Positions 14,072 through 21,697 of a DNA stretch of 22,390 nt are shown here, piece after piece. The notes below the pieces were generated by a model that searched no databases, was not told the origin of the DNA, and saw nothing but the letters and a program-made list of their open reading frames with translations. The position numbers and the translations under genes were made by a program. Position 1 is the first letter of the stretch. The number at the start of each line of letters is the position of its first letter. The DNA comes from CAWDLX01 sp046728155 (lineage in GTDB: Bacteria > Actinomycetota > Actinomycetes > Mycobacteriales > Micromonosporaceae): the NCBI GenBank assembly GCA_046728155.1, contig JBKPDY010000024.1, forward strand, positions 1 to 22,390. Direction: 5' to 3'.

Positions 14072-14587
14072 GTGGACCCGACTCCACTCGGCCGGTTGCT
14101 GCGACGGCAGTACGGCGTTATCGCCAGGTCGCAAGCCCTGCGTCACCTCACCGTGAAGGCGATTGAGCACAAGGTGACCTCTGGCCGCTGGCGGCGCGTC
14201 AGCCGAGGCGTCTTCGTTACCCAAACCGGCCCGTTGACCCCAGGTCAGCGCGCTTGGCTTGCGGTGCTGGCTTCCGGCGGCGATCGAGACCCGTCCGTGT
14301 GCCTGGGCGGGCTCCGCGCACTGCGGGCGTGGGGTCTCCGCTCGATCGAGCCGGACGGGGTGCACGTGCTTGTGTCCAGTGAGCATCGAGTGCGGCGGCG
14401 AGCGGGTATCCTGGACTTCTTGGCGCTGTGTCGGCGTTTCCGGCTGCCCGTGCCCACGCGGCAGGTGAGCCGGTTGGACAGACAGGGCCGGCGGCGGTTC
14501 GTCGATGCTGTCTTCGACCCGTGGCACATCGCGGTTGAGATCGACCGCGCCCACCATCTCGAGGTGGCGCAGATGTGGGACGACTGA
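14072..14587 (+). CDS. Shortened AbiEi-like/DUF559-type protein, probable remnant (171 aa)
   Basis: The N-terminal 60 residues (LLRRQYGVIARSQAL, VTSGRWRRVSRGVFVT) are the winged-helix domain found in AbiEi-type antitoxins. Residues 113-158 (DFLALCRRFRLPVPTRQVSR, then FVDAVFDPWHIAVEID) match the start of a DUF559/Vsr-like nuclease fold, including D145, E156 and D158. In full-length relatives I recall (about 280-320 residues) some 100 residues separate these parts and a further 40-50 follow the EID block. Here residue 110 joins directly to the nuclease start and the protein stops soon after at WDD. After the stop, another frame gives FYPAWGVE, reminiscent of the FPAW motif near the normal C-terminus. 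This suggests a large in-frame deletion and a late frameshift. CAGACT sits 6 bases before the GTG, a degenerate leaderless -10. It may be a pseudogene or a reduced protein. Confidence 0.6.
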   Translation: MDPTPLGRLLRRQYGVIARSQALRHLTVKAIEHKVTSGRWRRVSRGVFVTQTGPLTPGQRAWLAVLASGGDRDPSVCLGGLRALRAWGLRSIEPDGVHVLVSSEHRVRRRAGILDFLALCRRFRLPVPTRQVSRLDRQGRRRFVDAVFDPWHIAVEIDRAHHLEVAQMWDD

Positions 14588-14608
14588 CCGATCAGATCAT
14601 GGAAACTT

Positions 14609-15811
14609 CTACCCCGCCTGGGGGGTGGAACGTTCCGCAACCGCCGGCACGGGAGCGGTCGCCGCCACGACCGGGGTCGCCGCGGCCGATGGCAGGGTCA
14701 CCGTCACCGCTAGACCGCCTCCGTCCGGGTTCGCCACCGCCGAGACGGATCCGCCGTGAGCCTCGGCGACGGCACGCACGATGGACAGACCCAGCCCCGA
14801 TCCCCGGCCACCCGTGCGCTCCCAACCACCACGGCGGAACGGTTCGAACAGGCCGGCCACGTCGGCCGGGTCCACCTCGAAGCCGGTGTTGCGCACGGTC
14901 AGCCACGAATGGACGTCATCCCCGCCGGTCGCGATGTCGATGCAGCCGTGCAGGTGGTTGTACCGGACGGCGTTCTCGATGAGGTTCCCGGCCAGGCGGT
15001 CGAGCAGGCCCGGGTCGCCCACGACCGGAGCCGGCTGGAGGTCGGTGGTGGTGGTCAGGCTGATCCGGTCGGCCTCCCGGCGCATCGCGGAGACGGCCGA
15101 GGCGACACCGGTGGCGAGATCGGCCGGCATCTTCCGGGAGAGGCGGCGGCCCGCCTGGGCCTCGCTGCGGGCGAGGACGAGCAAGGCGTCCACGAGGGCG
15201 TTAGCCCGCTCCGACCCGTCCCGGACGACCTTGGCCATCCGGCGGTACTCGCTGATGTCGGCTTCCGGGTCGGCCAGGGTCACGTCGATCTCCGTGCGCA
15301 TCACGGCCAGCGGCGTGCGCAGTTCGTGGGAGGCGTTGGCGACGAAGCGTTTCTGCGTCTCGAACGCTGTGTTGATCCGGTCGAGCATTTCGTCGAAGGT
15401 CGAGGCGAGCTCGGCGACCTCGTCGTCGGCGCCGACATAGCGGATGCGTTGGTCGAGCGTCTCGCCGGTGAGGTGCCGTGCGGTTGAGGTGACCTGTTGC
15501 AGCGGGCGTAGCGATCGTCCGGCCACGGCGTACGCCGCCGCGATGGCAATTGCGCTGATGATCAGGACGGCCAGCAGCCCGTACAGAAGAAGATCGAAAC
15601 CGAGGCTCGACACCAGCGAGTCGTGCGGGGGTTGTCCGGCCGGGAACTTGTCGTCGAGCACCCTGCGTACCAACACGTACGCCACCAGCAGGAGCAGCAG
15701 CGAGCCACCGACGACGAGGGCACCGCTGACCAGCGTGAGCCGCAGACGTAGGGTCGGCGGGACCCGCCACCGCAGCCAGCGACCGACCGCGCGGCCGTCA
15801 TAAACCGTCAT
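14609..15811 (-). CDS. Two-component sensor histidine kinase
   Basis: Starting at ATG 15809-15811 the protein has 400 residues. Membrane helices lie at about 25-47 and 73-97 and flank a short external loop of about 25 residues. A HAMP domain follows (98-150), then the dimerisation/phosphoacceptor motif NASHELRTPLAV with His162, the N box NLIENAVRYN, DPADVAGLFEPFRRGG, and GRGSGLGLSIVRA as G2. It should phosphorylate the regulator encoded just upstream (16024-16698); the signal is unknown and the sensor loop is too small for a folded ligand-binding domain. The frame stays open through the adjoining repeat, so an in-frame ATG at 15920-15922 could add 37 low-complexity residues. I prefer 15811 because those residues are encoded by the repeat. 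The last 30 residues are an Ala/Pro/Val-rich tail. Confidence 0.92.
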   Translation of the reverse strand: MTVYDGRAVGRWLRWRVPPTLRLRLTLVSGALVVGGSLLLLLVAYVLVRRVLDDKFPAGQPPHDSLVSSLGFDLLLYGLLAVLIISAIAIAAAYAVAGRSLRPLQQVTSTARHLTGETLDQRIRYVGADDEVAELASTFDEMLDRINTAFETQKRFVANASHELRTPLAVMRTEIDVTLADPEADISEYRRMAKVVRDGSERANALVDALLVLARSEAQAGRRLSRKMPADLATGVASAVSAMRREADRISLTTTTDLQPAPVVGDPGLLDRLAGNLIENAVRYNHLHGCIDIATGGDDVHSWLTVRNTGFEVDPADVAGLFEPFRRGGWERTGGRGSGLGLSIVRAVAEAHGGSVSAVANPDGGGLAVTVTLPSAAATPVVAATAPVPAVAERSTPQAG

Positions 15812-16017
15812 TCCGCCTCGCCTCCGCGCTCGCTCCGCGCCTTCCACCCCTCGAAGACGCTCCGCTGCGCTCCACGTCTCCGCGGGGACCCCGGAGCGGG
15901 CCTGCGGCCCTGCGATGCTCACTCGCTGTCGGCTCGGTCATTCCGCCTCGCCTCCGCGCTCGCTCCGCTCCTCGGGCCTGCGGCCCTGCGATGCTCACTC
16001 GCTGTCGGCTCGGTCAT
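15807..16017. repeat. Tandem start-codon-linked repeat between regulator and kinase
   Basis: Two sequence blocks each occur twice. A 32-bp block is identical at 15807-15838 and 15937-15968. A 45-bp block is identical at 15897-15941 and 15973-16017. Read on the minus strand the unit runs from one ATGAC to the next: 76 bp from 16017 to 15941, then 130 bp from 15941 to 15811. The longer copy has 58 bases (15839-15896) where the shorter has 4. The extra segment contains the imperfect palindrome CTCCGGGGTCCCCGCGGAG. The last ATGAC is the kinase start. The repeat is open in more than one frame. I recall similar sequence scattered in Micromonosporaceae genomes, but this is memory, not a search. Confidence 0.9.
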
Positions 16018-16023
16018 GCCGCC

Positions 16024-16698
16024 TCATGCCCGTCCCGCCGCCGCCGGAACGCGATACCCGACGCCGACCACGGTCTCTATGAGCGGCGGATCGCCGAGTT
16101 TTCGGCGAAGCGTCATCATCGTCACCCGTACGGTGGTGGTGAACGGATCCGTGTTGGCGTCCCAGACGCGCTCGAGCAGCTCCTCGCTGGAGACGACCCC
16201 GCCGCGCGCCTTGAGCAGTTCCTCCAGCAGTCCGAACTCCTTGCGGGTCAGGTCAAGCGGCTCGCCGGCCCGGGTCACGGTGCGCTGAGCCTGGTCGAGG
16301 ACGATGTCGGCCGCGACGAGTACCGGCGGAGCGGCCGGCGTGGCGCGTCGACCCAACGCCCGTACCCGGGCTACCAGCTCGTCGAAGGCGAACGGCTTGG
16401 GCAGGTAGTCGTCTGCGCCGAGCTGGAGACCCTCGACGCGGTCGGCGACGGTTCCGCTCGCGGTGAGCATGAGCACCCGGGTGAGCGCCCCGGACGCGAC
16501 CAGGTCGGCACAGATCTGATCGCCGTGGACGCCGGGCAGGTCACGGTCGAGGACGACCACGTCATACCGGGTCACCATGGCCATCTCGTGACCGTTGGCC
16601 CCGTCGTACGCGACATCCACGGCGAGCCCTTCCCGGCGCAGGCCGCGCGCGATCGCCTCGGCCATGCTGCGCTCGTCCTCCACCACCAGGACGCGCAT
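16024..16698 (-). CDS. OmpR/PhoB-family response regulator
   Basis: The 224-residue regulator has a receiver domain (1-115) with the acidic pair in VVEDE (E7, D8), phospho-acceptor D51 (VVVLDRDLPG), the conserved Thr/Ser in LMLTASG, and K100 in YLPKPF. A winged-helix DNA-binding domain of OmpR type fills residues 125-220 (LTRKEFGLLEELLKARGG, VWDANTDPFTTTVRVTMMTLRRKL, VGVGYRV). The ATG at 16696-16698 has GGAGG 6 bases upstream. Its stop overlaps an ATG as ATGA at 16024-16027. In a compact two-component operon the kinase would start there; here the ATG leads only into the repeat and the true kinase start is about 210 bases further on. It probably regulates its own operon, but no operator is evident. 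Confidence 0.94.
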   Translation of the reverse strand: MRVLVVEDERSMAEAIARGLRREGLAVDVAYDGANGHEMAMVTRYDVVVLDRDLPGVHGDQICADLVASGALTRVLMLTASGTVADRVEGLQLGADDYLPKPFAFDELVARVRALGRRATPAAPPVLVAADIVLDQAQRTVTRAGEPLDLTRKEFGLLEELLKARGGVVSSEELLERVWDANTDPFTTTVRVTMMTLRRKLGDPPLIETVVGVGYRVPAAAGRA

Positions 16699-16767
16699 CC
16701 ACCACCTCCCTGTGCGGATGGTCCACACGCTAACGCTCCGCGTCGAGCCGCCGCCAACGCCGCTGGC

Positions 16768-18240
16768 TCAGACCCGCCATGCCCGCAGGACCCCGGTCTC
16801 GTCGACGCACGCGAGCAGGTGCGGGCGCTGGACGCAGCGCAGATCGCTTCCGATGACGGTGAGGAGGCTGGTCCCCGCGCCCTGGGCGTCGATCGCGGCG
16901 AACTGCGAACCACCCTGGCCGTTCCGCCGGATGAGGGCGGTCGGCAGAGTCACGTCCGCTCCGGCGTCGACGAACGTCGCCGAGGCGATGCTGGTCACCT
17001 GGCGCCCGGTCGTCGGGTCGATGGCGAGCACGTCGCTGACGTACCGCCCGACGGTGTCAAGGTGGCCGAGGAACGGAACGGCGACGAACGCACCACCGTC
17101 CACCTGGGACACGATCCGCAGGTCGGTCCGGAAGCGGAGTGCCCCGGTGGCCGGGTCCAGCACCGCCGTCCCGCCGCCGTCGGCCACGCAGGCCAGATAG
17201 CCGCAGCGGTCGAGCTGGACCAGTGAGGTGTCCACCTCCCGCGGTCCCGGGTCCCGGGTCAGGCTGACGGCCCAGAGCCGCTGCAGGGTCGAGGCCCGAT
17301 AGGCCACAAGAGTGCTCTGCTCGGTGCCGGCGGCTCCGATGATCACGACGTCTCCGACGATGGCGCTGAGCCGGACGCCACCGCCCCCGCTCAGGCGGCC
17401 GGGCACGGTCTCGAGGGGGGCATCGGTGTCCACCGACCGAAGGGTCAGCGTGCCGTCGGCTGAAGCGGTGATGAACCGGTCTCCTGTCGCCAGGCTGTCG
17501 GCCAGGACGCGGCCGCCCTCCCCGAGGGAGAGCCGCCAGGCCGTCCTCGAAGCGCCGAGATCCATCGCGAAGACCTCGGCGCAGGACAGGGACGATCCGT
17601 CGGGACACTTGCCGTAAACAACTTGAAGGAGGAGCCGCCCCGCCCTACCCAGCGGTGCGCCGTTGGCCTCGGCGAGGATGTGTCCGTCGGCCCGGCGAAT
17701 ATAGAGGGTCTCGTTCATCCGGGGGCCTTCGCGGCTGTCCACAGTGGTGGTACGTACGACGACCGCGTCCACTCCGCCGCCCACGTCGACGAAGCGCTCC
17801 GGCGTCCAGGGCACGGCCTGATGCCACCATGCCCGGCCGGTGGCCAAGTCGATCGCGGTCACCGTCGGAGCGCTGCCCTCCGGAACGACGAACAAGGTCC
17901 CACCGCTGGTGCTCAGCTGGGCATCCGGCGAGGTCTGGACGGTCCAGAGCAGAACGGGGTGGTTGGCCGTGGTCGGCGTCGCTCCACTGAGGACGAACAG
18001 GCAGCACAGCGCCATCGTGGCGGCGACCCGGAGCCGGCGCGGAGCGTGGGTCTCGAGCGGGGCGGGGTCACGGCCCGGCTCGCCGAGATCGATCAGGTGG
18101 TCGGCGGAGTACTCCACATCGGAGAGTCCGCCCAGCCAGGCGCCGTCGACGACGGAGCCGCCGGCCCATGGGCGTGCCTGCCACGCGCCCTCCGCCCAGC
18201 CGCCATCGGCAACAGGCTTCTCCAACACCTCCTGTGCCAC
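16768..18240 (-). CDS. Membrane-anchored PQQ-like beta-propeller protein (about 490 aa)
   Basis: An N-terminal cytoplasmic segment of about 70 residues precedes one hydrophobic helix (VAATMALCCLFVLSGA, about 70-88). After it come repeated blade motifs of PQQ/BamB-like propellers: TAIDLATGRAWWHQAV, YRASTLQRLWAVSL, AVLDPATGALRFRTDL and LAIDPTTGRQVTSI. The propeller would lie outside the membrane and probably acts as a scaffold or ligand sensor; no PQQ-enzyme active site is visible. Six cysteines fall in three close pairs (CPDGSSLSC, CGYLAC, CVQRPHLLAC), suggesting disulfides. The GTG at 18238-18240 has GAGG 6 bases upstream. Alternatives are the TTG at 18261 and a later GTG before EYSADHLIDLGE, where relatives I recall begin. 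It lies between dxs and the two-component genes on the same strand, which may hint at an envelope-sensing link. Confidence 0.82.
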   Translation of the reverse strand: MAQEVLEKPVADGGWAEGAWQARPWAGGSVVDGAWLGGLSDVEYSADHLIDLGEPGRDPAPLETHAPRRLRVAATMALCCLFVLSGATPTTANHPVLLWTVQTSPDAQLSTSGGTLFVVPEGSAPTVTAIDLATGRAWWHQAVPWTPERFVDVGGGVDAVVVRTTTVDSREGPRMNETLYIRRADGHILAEANGAPLGRAGRLLLQVVYGKCPDGSSLSCAEVFAMDLGASRTAWRLSLGEGGRVLADSLATGDRFITASADGTLTLRSVDTDAPLETVPGRLSGGGGVRLSAIVGDVVIIGAAGTEQSTLVAYRASTLQRLWAVSLTRDPGPREVDTSLVQLDRCGYLACVADGGGTAVLDPATGALRFRTDLRIVSQVDGGAFVAVPFLGHLDTVGRYVSDVLAIDPTTGRQVTSIASATFVDAGADVTLPTALIRRNGQGGSQFAAIDAQGAGTSLLTVIGSDLRCVQRPHLLACVDETGVLRAWRV

Positions 18241-18262
18241 AGGCCACCTCGGCGTTAGCAAC

Positions 18263-18313
18263 GGCGCCGGGCCATACGAACTCCGTCAACCGTCCGGGCA
18301 AACGGCCGGCGCC
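18263..18313. repeat. GC-rich inverted arms between dxs and the propeller gene
   Basis: GGCGCCGGGCC (18263-18273) and GGCCGGCGCC (18304-18313) pair along 10 positions with one bulged G, around a 30-base loop. On the minus strand the loop contains TTGACG, and TATTGT lies just outside (18321-18316). This could be the end of the dxs transcript or the promoter region of the propeller gene; I cannot choose between them. Confidence 0.35.
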
Positions 18314-18357
18314 TGACAATACGGTAGGCCCGACCGGCCCAAGGCGACAGGATCCGA

Positions 18358-20310
18358 CTACGCGGTGGCGGGGAACGTGGCGGTGTCGTGGTCGAGCGCG
18401 CTCGCCCAACCGGTCACCTGCCGGGCCAGATCCTGGGCGGTGAGACCCAGATCGGCCAGAATCTCGGCCCGGGTACCGTGCGGGTGCCATCCGGGTGCGA
18501 TGCCCACCTCGCGGACCGGCGTCGAGACACCACCGTCCCGCAACAGCTGGCCGATGGCGGCCCCGACTCCCCCCGTACGGACGCCGTCCTCTGCCACGAC
18601 GACGAGGCGGTGTCCGGCGGCGAGCTCGACCAGTTCGGGCGGGGCCGGGCGAACCCAGCGCGGGTCGACCACGGTCACGCCGTACCCGTGCTCTCGCAGG
18701 CGGTCCGCGACCTCGACACCTATGTGCGCGAACGGGCCGACTCCGACGAGCAGCACATCATGGCGCTCGCTTTCGGCCAGCACGTCCACGCCGGCGCCAC
18801 CGGAGGCGCGAATCTGGCGAAGCGCGGGTAGGTCGGCCGGTACCGATCCCGTCGGGAAACGTACGATCGTCGGCCCGTCCACGGCGACAGCCTCGCGGAA
18901 CTCCTGCCTCAAGGTGGCCGCGTCGCGAGGCGCCGCCATGCGAAGCCCTGGGACCACGCCGAAGACGGCCAGATCCCAGATGCCGTAGTGGCTCGGCCCG
19001 TCCGGTCCGGTGATGCCGGCGCGGTCGAGGACGAACGTGACCGGCAGCCGATGCATCGCCACATCCAGCAGCACCTGGTCGAAGGCCCGGTTGAGGAAGG
19101 TCGCGTAGATTGCCACGACCGGATGCATCCCGCCCAGGGCCAGCCCAGCCGCCGACGTGGTCGCGTGCTGCTCGGCGATGCCGACGTCGAAGGTGCGCTC
19201 GGGGTACCTCTCAGCGAGCTTGGCGATGCCGGTGGAGTCGGGCATCGCCGCGGTGATCCCCACGATGTCGGGTCGCTCGTCGGCCACCGCGACCAGCTCG
19301 TCGGCGAACACGGCGGTCCACTTCACCGAGGCAGGCGCCATCGACCGTCCGGTACCGGGGTCGAACGCCGACGACGGGCTATGCATCCGGTCGGTCTCGT
19401 CGTTCTCGGCCGGCTCGTAACCCTCGCCCTTACGCGTGACCGCGTGCACGATGACCGGCTTCCCGTACGAACGGGCCCGTCGAAGCGCGCTCTCCACTGC
19501 CGCGATGTCATGGCCGTCCACGGGCCCGACGTACTTGATGCCGAGGTCCTCGAACAGAGCCTGCGGCGCGACCGCGTCCTTGATCCCCTTCTTCACCGCA
19601 TGCAGGACTTCGAACAGCGGCCGGCCGACGAGTGGCGTACGGGCGAGCGAGTCCTTGACCAGATCGAGCAGTTTCTCGTACCCGGGGTTGAGGCGGAGCG
19701 TGGCCAGATGGTCGGCGAGACCACCGATGGTCGGAGCGTAGGAACGGCCGTTGTCATTCACGACGATGACGATCGGATTCGTGCTCGCGGCGATGTTGTT
19801 CAGTGCCTCCCAACACATTCCGCCGGTGAGCGCTCCGTCGCCGACCACCGCTACGACGTGCCGACGCTCGCCGCGCAGGGCGAAAGCTTTGGCCATTCCG
19901 TCGGCGTACGACAGCGCGGTCGAGGCGTGGCAGTTCTCGATGACGTCGTGGACGCTCTCGGCCTGGTTGGGGTAGCCGGTGAGCCCACCACGCTGGCGAA
20001 GTACGCCGAAGCCGTCCTGACGGCCTGTCACGATCTTGTGTACATACGCCTGATGTCCGGTATCGAAGAGAAGCCGGTCCTGTGGCGAGTCGAACACGCG
20101 GTGCAGGGCGAGCGTGAGTTCGACCACGCCGAGGTTCGGCCCGAGGTGGCCCCCGGTACGGGCAACCTTCTCGACCAGGAACTCCCGGATCTCCCGGGCG
20201 AGCGCGGTCAGCTCCGCGCGCGTGAGGCTACGCAGGTCGCGCGGGCCCCGGATCGTGTCGAGTAGACCCTCCACCGGAGTCGAGGCGGGGCCGTCCGGGC
20301 GCGAACTCAC
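18358..20310 (-). CDS. dxs: 1-deoxy-D-xylulose-5-phosphate synthase
   Basis: DXS condenses pyruvate and glyceraldehyde 3-phosphate with thiamine diphosphate, the first and rate-controlling step of the MEP isoprenoid pathway. The 650-residue protein has GGHLGPNLG (H55) and FDTGHQAYVHK (H86), the TPP/metal motif VVGDGALTGGMCWEALNN, DNGRSYAPT, then the pyrimidine-binding domain with DVGIAEQHATTSAAGLA (catalytic Glu) and DRAGITGPDGPSHYGIWDLA. The C-terminal transketolase domain includes RFPTGSVPADLP and VVVAEDGVRTGGVGAAI. The start is the GTG at 20308-20310: TACACT lies 6 bases upstream, and the protein then has the usual DXS length. The frame is open about 120 bases further upstream, but that stretch has no family similarity. 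Downstream on the same strand is the propeller gene. Confidence 0.96.
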   Translation of the reverse strand: MSSRPDGPASTPVEGLLDTIRGPRDLRSLTRAELTALAREIREFLVEKVARTGGHLGPNLGVVELTLALHRVFDSPQDRLLFDTGHQAYVHKIVTGRQDGFGVLRQRGGLTGYPNQAESVHDVIENCHASTALSYADGMAKAFALRGERRHVVAVVGDGALTGGMCWEALNNIAASTNPIVIVVNDNGRSYAPTIGGLADHLATLRLNPGYEKLLDLVKDSLARTPLVGRPLFEVLHAVKKGIKDAVAPQALFEDLGIKYVGPVDGHDIAAVESALRRARSYGKPVIVHAVTRKGEGYEPAENDETDRMHSPSSAFDPGTGRSMAPASVKWTAVFADELVAVADERPDIVGITAAMPDSTGIAKLAERYPERTFDVGIAEQHATTSAAGLALGGMHPVVAIYATFLNRAFDQVLLDVAMHRLPVTFVLDRAGITGPDGPSHYGIWDLAVFGVVPGLRMAAPRDAATLRQEFREAVAVDGPTIVRFPTGSVPADLPALRQIRASGGAGVDVLAESERHDVLLVGVGPFAHIGVEVADRLREHGYGVTVVDPRWVRPAPPELVELAAGHRLVVVAEDGVRTGGVGAAIGQLLRDGGVSTPVREVGIAPGWHPHGTRAEILADLGLTAQDLARQVTGWASALDHDTATFPATA

Positions 20311-20316
20311 CGCGCC

Positions 20317-20322
20317 AGTGTA
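20317..20322 (-). promoter_or_regulatory. Leaderless -10 element of dxs
   Basis: On the minus strand TACACT is followed by exactly 6 bases and then the GTG start. No Shine-Dalgarno or clear -35 is seen. It decides the dxs start. Confidence 0.55.
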
Positions 20323-20398
20323 TCCACCCCTTCCCAGCTCACGACCGCCCGGCAGTCTGCACCGCCATGCGTCCACTATGGACTCCATTGAAACCAGC

Positions 20399-20450
20399 GG
20401 AGCGTTGCACGCTTGTGGTTGCCCTGGCAACCAGAAACGTCCAACGCCTC
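20399..20450. repeat. Large hyphenated inverted repeat between the RNA methyltransferase and dxs
   Basis: The core TGGTTGCC-CT-GGCAACCA (20416-20433) is a perfect 8-bp-arm palindrome. It is flanked by 8-base segments that pair at 5 of 8 positions, then by GCGTTG (20402-20407) and CAACGC (20442-20447), which pair perfectly. All share one centre at 20424/20425. It lies 27 bases after the methyltransferase stop and about 90 bases upstream of the dxs start. It may be a terminator without a T-tract, or an operator for dxs. Confidence 0.7.
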
Positions 20451-20476
20451 AGCATTTTGTGTCTAATTTGTCAGTA

Positions 20477-21697
20477 TTAGGAGCTCGTGAACAGAGCCAC
20501 GCTCTCCACGTGATGGGTCATCGGGAACAGGTCGAAGGAGCGCAGCGTCGCCAGGCGCCAGCCCAGGCCCCGGAATGTGCGTACATCCCGGGCGAGGGCC
20601 CCCGGATCGCACGCCACGTAGACCACCGCCCGGGGCGACCGCTCGGCGATCGCCGAGATGACGCCGCGTCCGGCGCCGGACCGGGGCGGGTCGAGCACCA
20701 CCAGATCCACCGAGCGCCACCGCGGGTTGGCCAGGGCCCGCTCCACGTCCCGGCGCACCACGGTGACCGTCGTCAGATCGCGGAGATTGCGTTCGGCCGC
20801 ACCCGCCGCCCTTGCGTCGGCCTCGACGACGGTGATCCGGCCGGTCGCGTCCAGGTGAGGCGCCAGCGCGGCCGCGAATAGGCCGACACCACCGTAGAGA
20901 TCCCACGCGCGCTCGGCGGGTCGGGGGCCGAGCAACTCAACCACGCACGCCGCGAGCGTGTCAGCGGCCGCGGGGTGGACCTGCCAGAACGAGTCGGCCG
21001 GGACCGACCAGGTGCGACCGGCCGCGCGTTCGTGTACCTGGCGCGGGCCGGCGAACACACGGCCGTGGGGGCCGAGCAGGGTCACCTCTCCGGCGGCCGA
21101 AGCCACCACGTGGACACTGTCCACATCGGACCACTCGGAGCCGAGCACCGGCGCCGCCTGGACCAGCGGATGGGCGATGCGGCACCGGTCGACCGGCACC
21201 ACCTCGTGCGTGCGGTGCTTGAGCAGCCCGGCCCGGCCGGCGGAGTCGACTGTGTAGCTGACCCGGGTCCGCCACCCGAGACCGTCGTCGGACCAGGCCA
21301 ACGGCTGCACCCGTACGGACAATGCCTCCACCTCGCCGGGAGGCAGTCCGCCGACCCCCAGCAGCTGCTCCCGGACGACCGCGGCTTTCAGCTCCCGCTG
21401 AGCGGCCAACCGCACGTGCTGGAAGTCGCAGCCGCCACACCTGTCCGGACCGGCCCACGGACACGGCGGGGTGACCCGATCGGCTGCGGGGGACAGGACT
21501 TCGACCGCGTCGGCTCGCAGGTAACCCGTGCGCGCCTCGGTCACGACGGCACGGACGCGCTCCCCCGGGAGAGCGTGCCGGACGAAAACGACCTGGCCAC
21601 TGTCGTGCCGGGCCACGCAGTGTCCACCGTGGGCCACCGCACCGACCGTCAACTCCAGCAGCAGCCCCTCGCGGTCCTCCACATCGGACGTGCTCAC
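20477..21697 (-). CDS. TRAM-domain class I SAM RNA (uracil-5-)methyltransferase
   Basis: The 406-residue protein has an N-terminal TRAM/OB RNA-binding domain (about 10-70: LELTVGAVAHGGHCVARHDS, FVRHALPGERV). An iron-sulfur-type cysteine set follows at C79, C87, C90 and C172, as in RumA/RlmD. The catalytic part has DSFWQVHPAAAD, AWDLYGGVGLFAAAL (SAM motif I), VVLDPPRSGAGRG, VYVACDPGALARDVR with the nucleophilic cysteine, and HHVESVALF with the general-base Glu. It should form 5-methyluridine in rRNA or tRNA; which site is modified cannot be told. It starts with GTG at 21695-21697 inside the stop of the APC permease gene (GTGA), an order also seen, from memory, in M. tuberculosis Rv2690c-Rv2689c. 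Confidence 0.93.
   Translation of the reverse strand: MSTSDVEDREGLLLELTVGAVAHGGHCVARHDSGQVVFVRHALPGERVRAVVTEARTGYLRADAVEVLSPAADRVTPPCPWAGPDRCGGCDFQHVRLAAQRELKAAVVREQLLGVGGLPPGEVEALSVRVQPLAWSDDGLGWRTRVSYTVDSAGRAGLLKHRTHEVVPVDRCRIAHPLVQAAPVLGSEWSDVDSVHVVASAAGEVTLLGPHGRVFAGPRQVHERAAGRTWSVPADSFWQVHPAAADTLAACVVELLGPRPAERAWDLYGGVGLFAAALAPHLDATGRITVVEADARAAGAAERNLRDLTTVTVVRRDVERALANPRWRSVDLVVLDPPRSGAGRGVISAIAERSPRAVVYVACDPGALARDVRTFRGLGWRLATLRSFDLFPMTHHVESVALFTSS

Noticed and set aside
16024..16050. Kinase start at the ATG overlapping the regulator stop
   Set aside because: That frame reaches a stop after about ten codons within the repeat, so it cannot encode the kinase now, though it may be the ancestral junction.
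20311..20430. Extending dxs about 40 codons upstream to an earlier ATG
   Set aside because: The extension lacks DXS similarity and runs through the intergenic region. A TACACT-N6-GTG leaderless start at 20310 gives the usual protein length.
20416..20433. Core palindrome resembling the eukaryotic RFX X-box
   Set aside because: The resemblance of GTTGCC/GGCAAC to that site is coincidental in a bacterial genome; only the symmetry is worth keeping.
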